Of a DNA stretch of 64,000 bases, positions 22,501 to 28,220 are shown piece after piece; within the stretch, counting starts at the first letter, position 1; each line of letters opens with the position of its first letter. The stretch lies in assembly GCA_031213475.1 (NCBI GenBank), contig JARUPZ010000035.1:1873699-1937698 (forward strand), in the 5' to 3' direction. The notes below the pieces were generated by a model. That model saw nothing but the letters and a program-made list of their open reading frames with translations. It had not been told where the DNA came from and ran no database searches. This DNA is from Nereocystis luetkeana (lineage: Eukaryota; Sar; Phaeophyceae; Laminariales; Laminariaceae). The translations under genes and the position numbers were made by a program.

Positions 22501-25500
22501 TAACCACTTGAACCACCGGGGCGACCGGCTGTTGGGTACCATATACCCGTTGGTGGAATCTACCCAGGCGATACCAGTAAACGAAGGTATCGTATGAAAA
22601 ATAGGCGCCATACTCAAGCTACTCTAACCACCGGTGCATATACTGTACCAATAGTCGTATACTGTCTCGATCTCAGGGTACGCAATTGTGCCGATGGGTA
22701 GTATACGGGTGTTGGTGGGCGGTAATCTAGGTGAAACATACCCGAGGAAAGTCTCCCAGGAACATGTCTACTGCTGTAGTGCGGCTTCCGCCCGGCGTGA
22801 TCAATAGCAGTCGGCATATAAGTTCGTTGTTAGCCGACTGTAAGAACTCGGCAGAGCTGGGACCCCCCCCCCCCCCGATATACAGGTGTTGTACTTCATT
22901 TGACCTACGTACAGAAAGCGTGTGACTTCGTCGACCGATAGCTTATGTGGGTGATGCTCGCAAACGCTTCGGAGAACCAACGAAGATAGCTTACAGCGGT
23001 TATCCACCCATTCCACGATGGCACGCGAGCTCGAGGGCTTACGGATGACGGTGAGCACTCGGAATGGTTTGACGTTACAGGGGCTGCGGCAAGGATGTGC
23101 GTTGCCTCCTCTGCCAATCAGATTTCGGTGATACCTATATACGCGGTGCTGGTCAAAGACGCTAGAAAGACCGTTTTTTTGGGCGCACCAAGATTTTTTT
23201 CGGCCTCAACATTATAGTTTTAGTGTAGGAGGCGGTGAGTCAAGGCGTCAAAGCACCGTCTCCTAGAATATCCAACATATTAGTTCTAGTGTAGGGGAGG
23301 TCAGTGAAGGCGTCAAACCGCCGTCTCCTGGCATATTCAACATACTATTTTGAGGGTAGGGGCGGTCAGTCAAGGCGTCTCAACCGCCGTCTCCTAGTAT
23401 ACCCAACATACCATTTTTAGGGTAGGGGCGGTCAGTCAAGGCGTCTCAACCGCCGTCTCCTAGCATATCCAACCTACTAGCTGCAATGTAGGGGACGGTC
23501 AGTCAAGCGTCTAAACCACCGTCAACTCTCAAGAGTATATTTTGTGCTGGTGCGCGCGCCATTGAGGACCCAGACATTCTATTATATGTACCACTCTGTC
23601 CGGGAGTAGGCTCTTATCATATGAATGTCAAACCGGGAGCATATCCGCGACCAGGGTGGTCCCGTATCACACGCGTGATAACATAACACACCCCCTCGGA
23701 CGAACTTTGAACCCGATTTTTCTCGACAGCGGGGAGAGAATGAACACCGAGCGACGCATTTATAAAAAAATCCCGACGAAATATTCGGAAATATCAGCCG
23801 TTTTCGTTGTGTGTGCCCCCTTTAAGGGAACGCTTTCGAGAAAATCGTCTCCGAAATTCGTCCCAGGGGGGGGGGGGGTGTTATCTTACCACCCGTGTGA
23901 TAAACCAGGGGTACGGTAAGGGATTCGGTTCACCTCCATCAACAGGAGGTCGGTGTGAGGGGAAAACGCGTGTGGCATTAGCACGTGTGCATACACGAAG
24001 GGCAGCGTTTGGGGGGGGGGGGGGAATGCTGCACGCCGACGATGCGAAAGTGTTACCTCAAAAAGTCGGCGGAAGGCCTTGCGAAGGACGATCGATGATG
24101 GCAAAAACACGGTACACCCCGGGCACAAGAATCGATTGCCACTTTCTTTCATGGTCTACAGAGTAGGTTTTTCCAAGGGCAGATGGCTAGATCATCTAAT
24201 CCCGATTTTGTCATCTTCTAGCTCATGCTGCCGGGTGGAACCCATGTAATCTGCATGAGTTACAGCGGTAGCGCCTGTTTCCCGAGTTGGATCTGTGTAC
24301 TAATAACCTATGCAGATCCTGCTCAGCTTCCCTCACAACGGCAGGCGAGGCACTAGATCATCTACAGTAGACAGATAGATAGATCGTGATCTACCAGAGA
24401 TGTGATACATTTAACATTTACTGTTTGTATATTGTGACCGTTTTCGAAGCAGCAGGTATCACCGTATCGGGAAAAGAAGGCGGAGACCATCATGCAAAAA
24501 AAAAAAACGGGACACCGCACCCCGGTCACTCCGGACCTCGCCGGTTGTCATCAAAAGCAGCGAGCCAGAGGAAAAAGACTCACGTAATAGACAGGCTTTA
24601 TTGGTATGCGCATATTTTGTAGCTGGTGGGCCGCCTTGCCAAGCGACGTTACGCCCAATCAATCGACAGATCAGTCGCGCGGGGGGGTATAGCCACCGAC
24701 GGTTGAGGCATGGGCTGTACGTTCACCCTGATGGTGTACATTATGCTAAACGCCGAGGTGATGGAAACCCTCATGTACGGGTGTGTGTAACGTGTAACGT
24801 GAACCTCTCTCGGCCCATGAACCATCCGCCCTGCTCCGTACGGAACACCACCCACCACCGCCACCACCTCCTACGAATCATCGGTTTCGGCGCCGACAGT
24901 GCACCGGCCGCCTCTCACAACACGCTAAGGCCCTCAAGACGACACAACGGGCGAGCGTCGAGGAGACCATCCGAATACGGTGTCCTCTCCTCTTCGCGGG
25001 GGGGGGGGGGGGGGGGGGTACAAAGGACGAGAATCAAGGATAGGCTACATACAACGCCGGGTGATGTTCGGGACGATGGCCGGTGGGGAGAATCCGGGAC
25101 AAGGCCGGCTGGTCTGCCAGGAAAGCACTGGGTCCCCACGTCTAGCGGACGACCTCAAAGGTGTTTCGAGCCACCGAGGGGTCAACGGAAGCAGCCTTTT
25201 TTTTTTTTTTCTTTTTTTTTCCATCCCATTCATTATCTTCGCACATCTTCTTCTCTCTCTCCTTCCAACTCGTAACTCAGATCCGGGGTCACATAGCAGG
25301 CTCTTCTCCCCCCTTCCCGCTACGGTACGGGCCTTCATTTTTATCGCGAGAAGATTTCAGCCTTTTCTTCCCTCGTCGACTCGCATCGAATTGTGCCTAC
25401 CCACGCTGCAAGGCGCTCTCAACAATTGAATCCCTTTTTCTTTTCTTTTTTTGCAAATAAAGTCAAAGTCCGACCCTCCTAGGGCTCGAACCCAGGACTC

Positions 25501-27533
25501 AAACAAGTAGAATTCGAGGTTAACCACTTGAACCACCGGGGCGACCGGCTTACACCGCTTAGTTGCTCGAAGTACTGTAGTATTAATAGTCGATACGGTG
25601 TTTGTTGGGTCCCATGGCGGCTCAATGCAGTAGAGGCGGAACCCTGTTTTACTGCTGGCGGGTGTAGTCCGATAATTCTTCGGTCGGTTAGGCACGGGGA
25701 CGGACGCACCGACATTGGTGTCGCTGCGTAGAGAACACGGTTTACAATACCACTCGTATCACGAAGTATCAAAACCTTTTTGATTGAATGTTAATATAGA
25801 AATAGTCTTCACATTTAGCGACAGAGTAACATTGTTCCAGAGTCGGTCGCCCCGGTGGTTCAAGTGGTTAACCTCGAATTCTACTTGTTTGAGTCCTGGG
25901 TTCGAGCCCCAGGAGGGTCGGACTTTGACTTTATTTGCAAAAATAAAAAAAGGGATTCAATTGTTGAGAGCGCCTTGCAGCGTGGGTAGGCACAATTCGA
26001 TGCGAGTCGACGAGGGAAGAAAAGGCTGAAATCTTCTCGCGATAAAAATGAAGGCACGTACCGTAGCGGGAAGGGGGAAGAAGAGCCTGCTACGTGTCCC
26101 CGGATCTAAGTTACGAGTCGGAAGGAGAGAGAGAAGAAGATGTGCGAAGATAATGAATGGGATGAGAAAAAAAAAAAAAAAAAAAAAAAAAGAGTAATAT
26201 TGTTGTTATTATTAGCACTACTGTGCGTGGTGTGAAGACAAACACATGTACCAGGTATGTATACATAAAACTGCGAAACTACTCGTACTACTGTACCGAG
26301 AATGCCGGAGAGCCATCCCGCGCCGACTCAGCAGCAGCAGCAGGATACCGATACTGACTGCTGCACTCAGATGCGTATGTATCCCATGTACGTACAAGTT
26401 ACAGCAGTATACCTGGTATGTAACACCGCACTGAACATCGATTGACTCCTGTGCCTGGGGAACCTTTTGGTGATAGATACCGGTACAAACACTGGACGGA
26501 AACATAAGAAGCGTTCAGATTTTAACATCGATATATACACGGTCCTTATATTTCCGTCCGTGGTGGCATAATGTTGACACCATGGTGCGTCGGATGCACG
26601 CGGTACGAGGAGTACGTCGAGCAGTACACGACACCTCTCAAATTTATTTGCTTTATTCTGCCTCTCGAGCCTCTACTGCAATTCACCAGCCGTGCTTTGC
26701 GTCACTGAATTCATGGTATACCTGTGGTGCTCTGGACGTACGGGTGGTCTGTTTCCGTTCGTTGTGCCCTCAAGTCTTGGGATCGGTTTGCGGAAGCGCA
26801 GAGACGATTGAGCAGATTACGTGGCGGGCCCTCGAAGAGATTGAAATGGAGTCTATACCCGAAGAGTGACTGACACATTCGACCAACCCTGTTGCAGTGC
26901 CCGATGATCTTCGAGTGAGAGTCGCTTTTACTTAGCGATTCGCCGTCACAGGCAAAGAAACTTTGTCCGAGTACATACTGCCGTTTATACCATACCCCAG
27001 CTACCCGGATGTCGACGGGTAGAAACAGAAAGAACACGCACACCCGTAAACACATGAAACGTGACACACGAAACACACAAACAGAACACACAGGATCAAC
27101 AACGTATCATCCAGCGGTGCGGAGTGCTGGAGGCAAACAAAGCGAAAAATCACCAGCCACCAGCCACAAATCTATTCCAAATAAACACACACGAATTAAG
27201 GTCGATGGGGTCAACGGCACGGAACGAACGCCCCTGTACAACAGACACCTTCGGGACGCCCACAACGGCTGCTGCCCTCGCTGGATTGGCAATACAACGG
27301 GGCGAGCAGCGCCAGGACTGGACCGAAGGCCAGAGCAAGGCCGGCGATCAGGAAGGGAAGTTCTTATTGGACCGCAAATATTTAGGCGATCCGTAGCATT
27401 CCGCTAGCGGCCTAGCCTTCGTCGCTCTCACCTCGTTGAGGACGGTCACGCGGACGGTGTTCGCCTTGGCCGCGCGTCCGACTCCCGCTACAAGCGCCAG
27501 AACCGTCACCAGGAGCCCAAGCATAGCTCTCAT
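7382..27533 (-). CDS. Prolyl 4-hydroxylase with N-terminal VHL-like domain (10 exons, about 485 aa)
   Basis: The product is an Fe(II)/2-oxoglutarate dioxygenase that would hydroxylate proline in secretory-pathway proteins. Coding exons on the minus strand: 27533-27432, 21126-20983, 19856-19770, 19691-about 19629, 16480-16067, 13748-13647, 13290-13172, 10191-10026, 8860-8777 and 7558-7382. Junction phases agree and all introns are GT-AG. Residues 1-22 form a signal peptide. Residues about 26-82 resemble a VHL beta domain ([23 protein letters not shown]). Residues 133-270 are a charged, Cys-containing region. The catalytic core follows, with iron ligands H380 and D382 (EYRPHCDGD) and H447 (TRHSGCP), and 2-oxoglutarate lysine K457 ten residues after H447, the classic spacing. 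The least certain point is the 3' end of exon 4. Introns carry LINE, SINE and tandem repeats. It is divergent from the elongase gene at 28062. Confidence 0.92.
7577..7710 (-). mobile_element. Family A retroposon fragment with poly(C) tail, in hydroxylase intron 9
   Basis: A G run is followed by GTGTACTCATTATCATGCA, TGGCCGTAGTCGTATGACC and ATCCCTACAATGCCGGGGAC. It lies only about 20 bp upstream of the exon 10 acceptor, so it supplies part of the intron's 3' end. Confidence 0.7.
7765..8120. repeat. G-rich degenerate GGGGTAGGG-type minisatellite
   Basis: The plus strand is built from variants of GGGGTAGGGG and GGGGCAGGGG for about 350 bases, within hydroxylase intron 9. It resembles a degenerate telomere-like array and should readily form G-quadruplexes. 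The proline-rich open frame on the opposite strand is a by-product. Confidence 0.8.
8215..8700. repeat. ATATCG-rich degenerate tandem repeat
   Basis: Units like ATATCGAACTTTCGATATATC and CGGAACTTCGAT recur with both orientations interleaved, making many short hairpins. It lies in hydroxylase intron 9. A similar patch occurs at 46140-46440. Confidence 0.75.
8777..8860 (-). CDS. Hydroxylase exon 9
   Basis: Flanked by a TTGTTAG acceptor and a CAG/GTGAAG donor, phase 0 at both ends, 28 codons. It encodes [20 protein letters not shown], the strand-turn segment between the HxD motif and the distal His. The GGGTTF phrase is typical of prolyl 4-hydroxylases. Confidence 0.92.
9004..9096. mobile_element. 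Family B hairpin element
   Basis: ACCGCAGTCCCGTTTCGTGG and CCAAATCGGGACTGCGGT form inverted arms around a short centre (ACTTGGGATTAGACTGG). Part of a second, weaker copy lies just upstream (8970-9003). Confidence 0.8.
9262..9980 (-). repeat. Repeated copies of the hydroxylase exon 8 3' edge within intron 8
   Basis: The exon 8 end, read on the plus strand as CCATGGTGGCAATGCGTCCG and CCTGGTCGG, recurs in imperfect form near 9265-9290, 9422-9455, 9500-9530, 9888-9905 and 9957-9975. It is interleaved with C-rich tracts and sequence like TACTAACAA. These look like a tandem duplication that captured the exon/donor boundary. Confidence 0.65.
9612..9850 (+). mobile_element. Family A retroposon, 5'-truncated copy in hydroxylase intron 8
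   Basis: It contains GAAACTGTCATCCATGTGCA, AGTAGGATACGGCTCACCC, TGCCTGGTCGGTGAAAACTC, GGCTACGCATGAATTCGAGT and ACACCCTCCCC, in the order of the consensus, and ends in C-rich sequence. Confidence 0.7.
10026..10191 (-). CDS. Hydroxylase exon 8 (HxD catalytic motif)
   Basis: It starts with one base completing an Arg codon begun in exon 7, then encodes [20 protein letters not shown] and [20 protein letters not shown]. It ends GGRIATM before a GTGAGG donor. The HCD triad supplies two iron ligands. Confidence 0.95.
10237..10332. mobile_element. Family B hairpin element
   Basis: AACCCTTTTAGCACCGCA and CGGTTCTAAAAGGCC are the ends. The arms CCCATTTGGGGGACAAA and TTTGTCCCCAAAACGGGA are inverted. It lies about 45 bp upstream of exon 8, in intron 7. 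Confidence 0.8.
10905..11500. repeat. Higher-order tandem repeat (hydroxylase intron 7)
   Basis: Two alternating modules recur. One is GGGACTGTCAACGCGCAC, near 10916, 11079, 11325 and 11471. The other is CACGACTGCCCGCGTGTACC, near 10997, 11151 and 11404. Spacers contain GAACAAATTGACCCTT and AGATCTCGA. The spacing is irregular (about 145-245 bp). Confidence 0.7.
11510..12660. other. Intronic stretch without recognisable gene
   Basis: This part of hydroxylase intron 7 contains a GC-rich block with open frames on both strands (11600-11960) and a CCCACC-rich block (12220-12410). No domain or splice-consistent exon was recognised. Confidence 0.4.
12663..12727. repeat. Interstitial telomere-like CCCTAA repeats
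   Basis: About nine degenerate CCCTAA/CCCTGA units occur on the plus strand. A counterpart with TTAGGG units in the opposite orientation lies at 13888-13950. Confidence 0.75.
12914..13113. repeat. 68-bp tandem repeat, three copies
   Basis: TCAAGCGTGTTGACCGTTTT starts at 12914, 12982 and 13050, an exact 68-bp period. The copies differ at only a few bases (for example GTGGTGAAG versus GTGGTAAAG). It sits 59 bp downstream of hydroxylase exon 7, in intron 7. Confidence 0.95.
13172..13290 (-). CDS. Hydroxylase exon 7
   Basis: A TTTTGACAG acceptor starts this exon and a CAG/GTACGT donor ends it in phase 2. It encodes [20 protein letters not shown] and ASITADLYR, the helical linker before the jelly-roll core. 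GAGKST resembles a Walker A motif by chance, since the flanks are hydroxylase-like. Confidence 0.88.
13647..13748 (-). CDS. Hydroxylase exon 6
   Basis: 34 codons, phase 0 at both ends, between a GCCGCAG acceptor and a CAG/GTGAAT donor. It encodes [20 protein letters not shown] and [13 protein letters not shown], the start of the prolyl 4-hydroxylase catalytic domain (the family's V-x-x-(L/V)-x-x-F-L-x-x-x-E-C pattern). Confidence 0.93.
13888..13952. repeat. Interstitial TTAGGG-like repeats
   Basis: GCCAGGGTTAGGGTCGC, GGGTCAGGGTAAGGGTTGC and TTAGGGTTAGGGTTAG form a degenerate telomere-like patch inside hydroxylase intron 5. Confidence 0.75.
14304..14500. mobile_element. Two adjacent family B hairpin elements
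   Basis: Copy one (14304-14398) and copy two (14415-14500) each have CCGCAGTCCCG-type and GACTGCAGTCCTAAAAGGG-type ends with inverted GGGGACA/TGTCCCC arms. Copy one is the more diverged. Confidence 0.8.
14806..14908. mobile_element. Family M MITE (foldback, about 103 bp)
   Basis: Terminal inverted repeats TACGGGGGGCCATAGTTAAT and ATTAACTATAGCCCCCCGTA flank an A/T-rich centre. The flanking bases TA on both sides fit a TA target duplication. Confidence 0.88.
15036..15175 (+). other. tRNA-like sequence with A and B boxes, split
   Basis: TAGCTCAATAGACAGAGCG matches an internal promoter A box and D arm, and GGGTCGAATCCTC about 100 bases later matches a B box. The distance is too long for an intron-less tRNA and the acceptor stem pairs only with many G-U pairs. 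It is a tRNA-derived relic or possibly an intron-containing tRNA. Confidence 0.3.
15590..15740. mobile_element. Family D element, tandem copies
   Basis: AGACTCTGATATCAATATCA occurs twice (about 15605 and 15693), with ACCACTCTGAACGGGAATAC between. It is a family D pair inside hydroxylase intron 5. Confidence 0.5.
16067..16480 (-). CDS. Hydroxylase exon 5 (linker region, 138 codons)
   Basis: The longest exon: acceptor ACAAAAG, donor CAG/GTAGGT, phase 0 at both ends. It encodes a charged, Ala/Lys-rich region with five Cys ([48 protein letters not shown]). It ends [16 protein letters not shown] and reads directly into exon 6. I do not recognise a domain; the Cys could form disulfides in the secretory pathway. 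Confidence 0.88.
16650..17205 (-). mobile_element. Family A poly(C)-tailed retroposon, full-length copy
   Basis: Minus-strand orientation: the 5' head at about 17205 begins GGGTTGGGTTGGCGTCGGTT, and the body reads through AAGAGGCAGTTACGTAGTAC, AGTAGGATGCAGCTCACCC and CTTGGTCGGTGAAAACCCGA. The 3' end is ATCGAGTACATCTCTCCTAT and CGAGTACACC plus about 30 C (a G run at 16650-16680). It is about 530 bp and non-coding. It is the reference copy for the family. Confidence 0.82.
17208..19549 (-). mobile_element. LINE1: 5'-truncated non-LTR retrotransposon with poly(C) tail
   Basis: Minus-strand element in hydroxylase intron 4. The 3' end is TCAAATGACTAAGGCAAGCA then ACAAATGAGTACGCC followed by C-rich DNA (plus-strand G run at 17219-17240). 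It is flanked on both sides by AAAATAGGGCGGGGGGG (17211 and 19532), a possible target-site duplication, although the G run blurs it. The 5' part is missing (no endonuclease domain); the reverse transcriptase and a C-terminal domain remain. A longer-lived degenerate copy is at 57630-60930. Confidence 0.85.
17245..19508 (-). pseudogene. LINE1 reverse transcriptase and C-terminal domain, frameshifted
   Basis: Read from 19508 downward, the product has RT landmarks: [77 protein letters not shown] and FADDF with its two catalytic Asp, then a thumb with [19 protein letters not shown]. Motif A, with the first catalytic Asp, lies in another frame at about 18850-18905, so two frameshifts bracket it. 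An in-frame stop at 18147 separates the next 156 codons. A further frame change precedes the Cys-rich end [20 protein letters not shown] (17604-17245). The protein is therefore inactive. A reverse transcriptase acts on target-primed DNA in the nucleus when intact. Confidence 0.88.
19629..19691 (-). CDS. Hydroxylase exon 4 (3' boundary uncertain)
   Basis: After an AAACCCAG acceptor the frame reads [22 protein letters not shown] place the donor at ACG/GTGGTA because it keeps phase 0 with exon 5. An alternative GTTAGTG donor about 30 bases earlier looks stronger but would break the frame unless another exon intervenes. Confidence 0.55.
19770..19856 (-). CDS. Hydroxylase exon 3
   Basis: 29 codons, phase 0: [29 protein letters not shown]. 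The acceptor GAACAG is the first AG after a pyrimidine-rich stretch about 65 bases upstream, and the donor is GAG/GTATTT. The next intron is only 78 bp, the shortest in the gene. It would complete the VHL-like module. Confidence 0.78.
19935..20400. repeat. Purine-rich AAGGGTAAGGGCAAGGAGT-type minisatellite
   Basis: About 460 bases of the plus strand consist of GTAAGGG, GCAAGG and GGAGTAAG variants with almost no pyrimidine other than T in GTA. Its position in intron 2, adjacent to exon 3, means the hydroxylase transcript carries the pyrimidine-rich complement. Confidence 0.85.
20470..20523 (-). pseudogene. Partial duplicate of hydroxylase exon 2
   Basis: The minus strand can be read as [14 protein letters not shown] followed by a GTTAGT donor, closely matching the exon 2 end [13 protein letters not shown] with its GTGCGT donor. 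A one-base shift inside CTCAACATCG breaks the frame and there is no matching 5' half. It is probably a dead partial exon copy within intron 2. Confidence 0.7.
20983..21126 (-). CDS. Hydroxylase exon 2 (VHL-like module)
   Basis: 48 codons, phase 0 both ends, acceptor GGCGCAG and donor CAG/GTGCGT. It encodes [20 protein letters not shown] and [19 protein letters not shown]. Joined to exon 1 (VRVTVLNE) it gives the order of strands seen in VHL beta domains: N-E, YW-V-N, a Gly turn, I-x-S-F-x-x-H-x-F-x-V. Confidence 0.9.
21235..21450 (+). mobile_element. Family C repeat
   Basis: Contains GATCTATCTGTAGATGATCT, GTTGCGAGAGGTTGTGCAGG, CGGGTCCCACCCGGCCGC and GACGGTCTATCTGCC in the order seen at 35160-35420. 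It lies in hydroxylase intron 1. Confidence 0.75.
22178..22530 (-). mobile_element. tRNA-derived SINE, copy 1
   Basis: On the minus strand the head CGCCCCGGTGGTTCAAGTGG and GGGTTCGAGCCCCAGGTGG carries A-box-like and B-box (GGTTCGAGCCC) promoter elements and a good 5-bp T stem (CTGGG/CCCAG). A conserved body and an A-rich tail (T-rich at 22184-22205) follow. It lies in hydroxylase intron 1. Confidence 0.85.
22885..23170 (+). pseudogene. Non-LTR retrotransposon RT fragment (frameshifted)
   Basis: Successive plus-strand frames give [36 protein letters not shown], then [10 protein letters not shown] and [11 protein letters not shown]. The order is motif A-like (missing its clear Asp), then the QG(C/V) motif B segment of a reverse transcriptase. 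Two or more frameshifts and a stop make it a relic. Together with 24600-25195 it appears to be one element split by repeats, and it lies antisense inside hydroxylase intron 1. Confidence 0.7.
23205..23527. repeat. About 65-bp tandem repeat, five units
   Basis: AAGGCGTC (or AAGCGTC in the last unit) recurs near 23243, 23308, 23372, 23438 and 23505. Each unit carries GGGGCGGTCAGTCAAGGCGT and ACCGCCGTCTCCTAG, so GGCGGT and ACCGCC can form a stem. Confidence 0.88.
24160..24420 (-). mobile_element. Family C repeat
   Basis: Contains GGCAGATGGCTAGATCATCT, TGCTGCCGGGTGGAACCCA, TCACAACGGCAGGCGAGG and ACAGATAGATAGATC, the reverse orientation to the copy at 35160-35420. Confidence 0.75.
24600..25195 (+). 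pseudogene. Retrotransposon C-terminal fragment (post-RT region)
   Basis: Plus-strand frames include [20 protein letters not shown] then LLRIIGF, KTRCESVEETIR-like sequence across frames, [21 protein letters not shown] and [11 protein letters not shown] recall this phrase order from a non-LTR retrotransposon family common in algal genomes. Several frameshifts and stops are present. A SINE is inserted exactly at its 3' limit (25195). Confidence 0.6.
25195..25552 (-). mobile_element. tRNA-derived SINE, copy 2
   Basis: Same head, body and tail as copy 1, with a nearly pure T run (25197-25220) as the complement of the poly(A) tail. It forms an inverted pair with copy 3, separated by about 285 bp. 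Confidence 0.88.
25837..26190 (+). mobile_element. tRNA-derived SINE, copy 3, with target-site duplication
   Basis: Plus orientation: the head GGTCGCCCCGGTGGTTCAAG is followed by GTTCGAGCCCCAGGAGGGTC, a body of about 250 bp, and about 25 A ending at 26190. AGAGTAACATTGTT (25823-25836) before the head and AGAGTAATATTGTT (26191-26204) after the tail are a 14-bp target-site duplication with one mismatch. Confidence 0.93.
26205..27431. other. 5' part of hydroxylase intron 1, no recognised gene
   Basis: Apart from a family D element near 26506-26575, I see only unsupported open frames (for example 26582-26869 on the plus strand and 26711-27091 on the minus strand). Neither matches a family I know. 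Confidence 0.4.
27432..27533 (-). CDS. Hydroxylase exon 1 (signal peptide and start)
   Basis: ATG at 27533 begins [20 protein letters not shown], a textbook signal peptide (basic n-region, hydrophobic core, Ala/Gly cleavage region at about residues 15-22), then [13 protein letters not shown]. The donor is GAG/GTGAGA in phase 0. This is the first Met in the frame after an upstream stop. Confidence 0.9.
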
Positions 27534-28061
27534 CGTCGCTTTCGAAAGAGGGTTCAGTCGAGGACTGCTTCTATATTTTCAGCTTTTTTTTGTATCTCTC
27601 CGACCTTCTTCGAAGAAGAGGTGACCTCCCAAACCTCTCCAAGCCCTGGGAGTTGCTCGGCTCAGGAAAACGATCCACCGTATGCAGCAAGCCAGCTTCG
27701 ATCACCACAAGGGTCAGAGGCGACTGAAGTGTGTGGAAACGCGAGACCCTTAGCCTGGTGTTGCACACTGAACAACCCGCCTCATCCTCTCAGGGCAACA
27801 GCTAGCGACGTCCCCTACTTTCCGCTGTATATAACGCCTCCACATACATATGGAACAATTTTCGAAAACCAAAAAGCCGGCTCACCTCTCACCTCTCACA
27901 CAATAAACACCCTCTGACGGATCAGGTTCCTCGATCGCGTTCACCGAGGAGCTAAGAGCCAACACGTGAAGGAAGGAGGGAAGAGGGACGCTTCGAGGAG
28001 GTTGAGCCACGGGACGGGGTCTTGTAGCGTCCAGATCCGTTGAGTTTTTCCCACCGCAACG
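27534..28061. promoter_or_regulatory. Divergent (bidirectional) promoter region between hydroxylase and elongase
   Basis: 528 bp separate the two start codons. TATATAA at 27828-27834 could serve the elongase (about 230 bp before its ATG). CTTCTTCGAAGAAG, a perfect 14-bp palindrome at 27605-27618, lies about 72 bp upstream of the hydroxylase ATG. No dispersed-repeat copies are seen here, in contrast with the introns on either side. Transcription starts are not determinable. Confidence 0.65.
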
Positions 28062-28220
28062 ATGAGTGCGAAGGGCGGGGACTGGGCTTCTTGGGAGGCT
28101 GTGCCGTTGCCATGCGAGAAACTGAACTTCTGGGACGAGCCGTATGCGGAGCTGTACGACTGGTACCCGTGGATGCGAAGGTTCTACTCCAAGCGGGAGA
28201 TCGAGCACAACTGTCTCCCG
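28062..28220 (+). CDS. Elongase exon 1
   Basis: ATG at 28062 begins [20 protein letters not shown], then [24 protein letters not shown]. The donor is CCG/GTGGGT, phase 0. The link to exon 2, 9.9 kb away, rests on phase, the family's N-terminal layout (a W-rich segment before the first helix) and the absence of any better start exon between them. Confidence 0.82.

Noticed and set aside
22450-22530. Functional tRNA gene
   Set aside because: It has A and B boxes and a good T stem, but the acceptor stem does not pair and the sequence is the head of a three-copy SINE.
23205-23527. CRISPR array
   Set aside because: Whole 65-bp units repeat with similar spacers; there are no unique spacers, and the context is eukaryotic.
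27009-27407. Plus-strand open frames antisense in hydroxylase intron 1
   Set aside because: No recognisable domain, and overlapping frames are open equally by chance.
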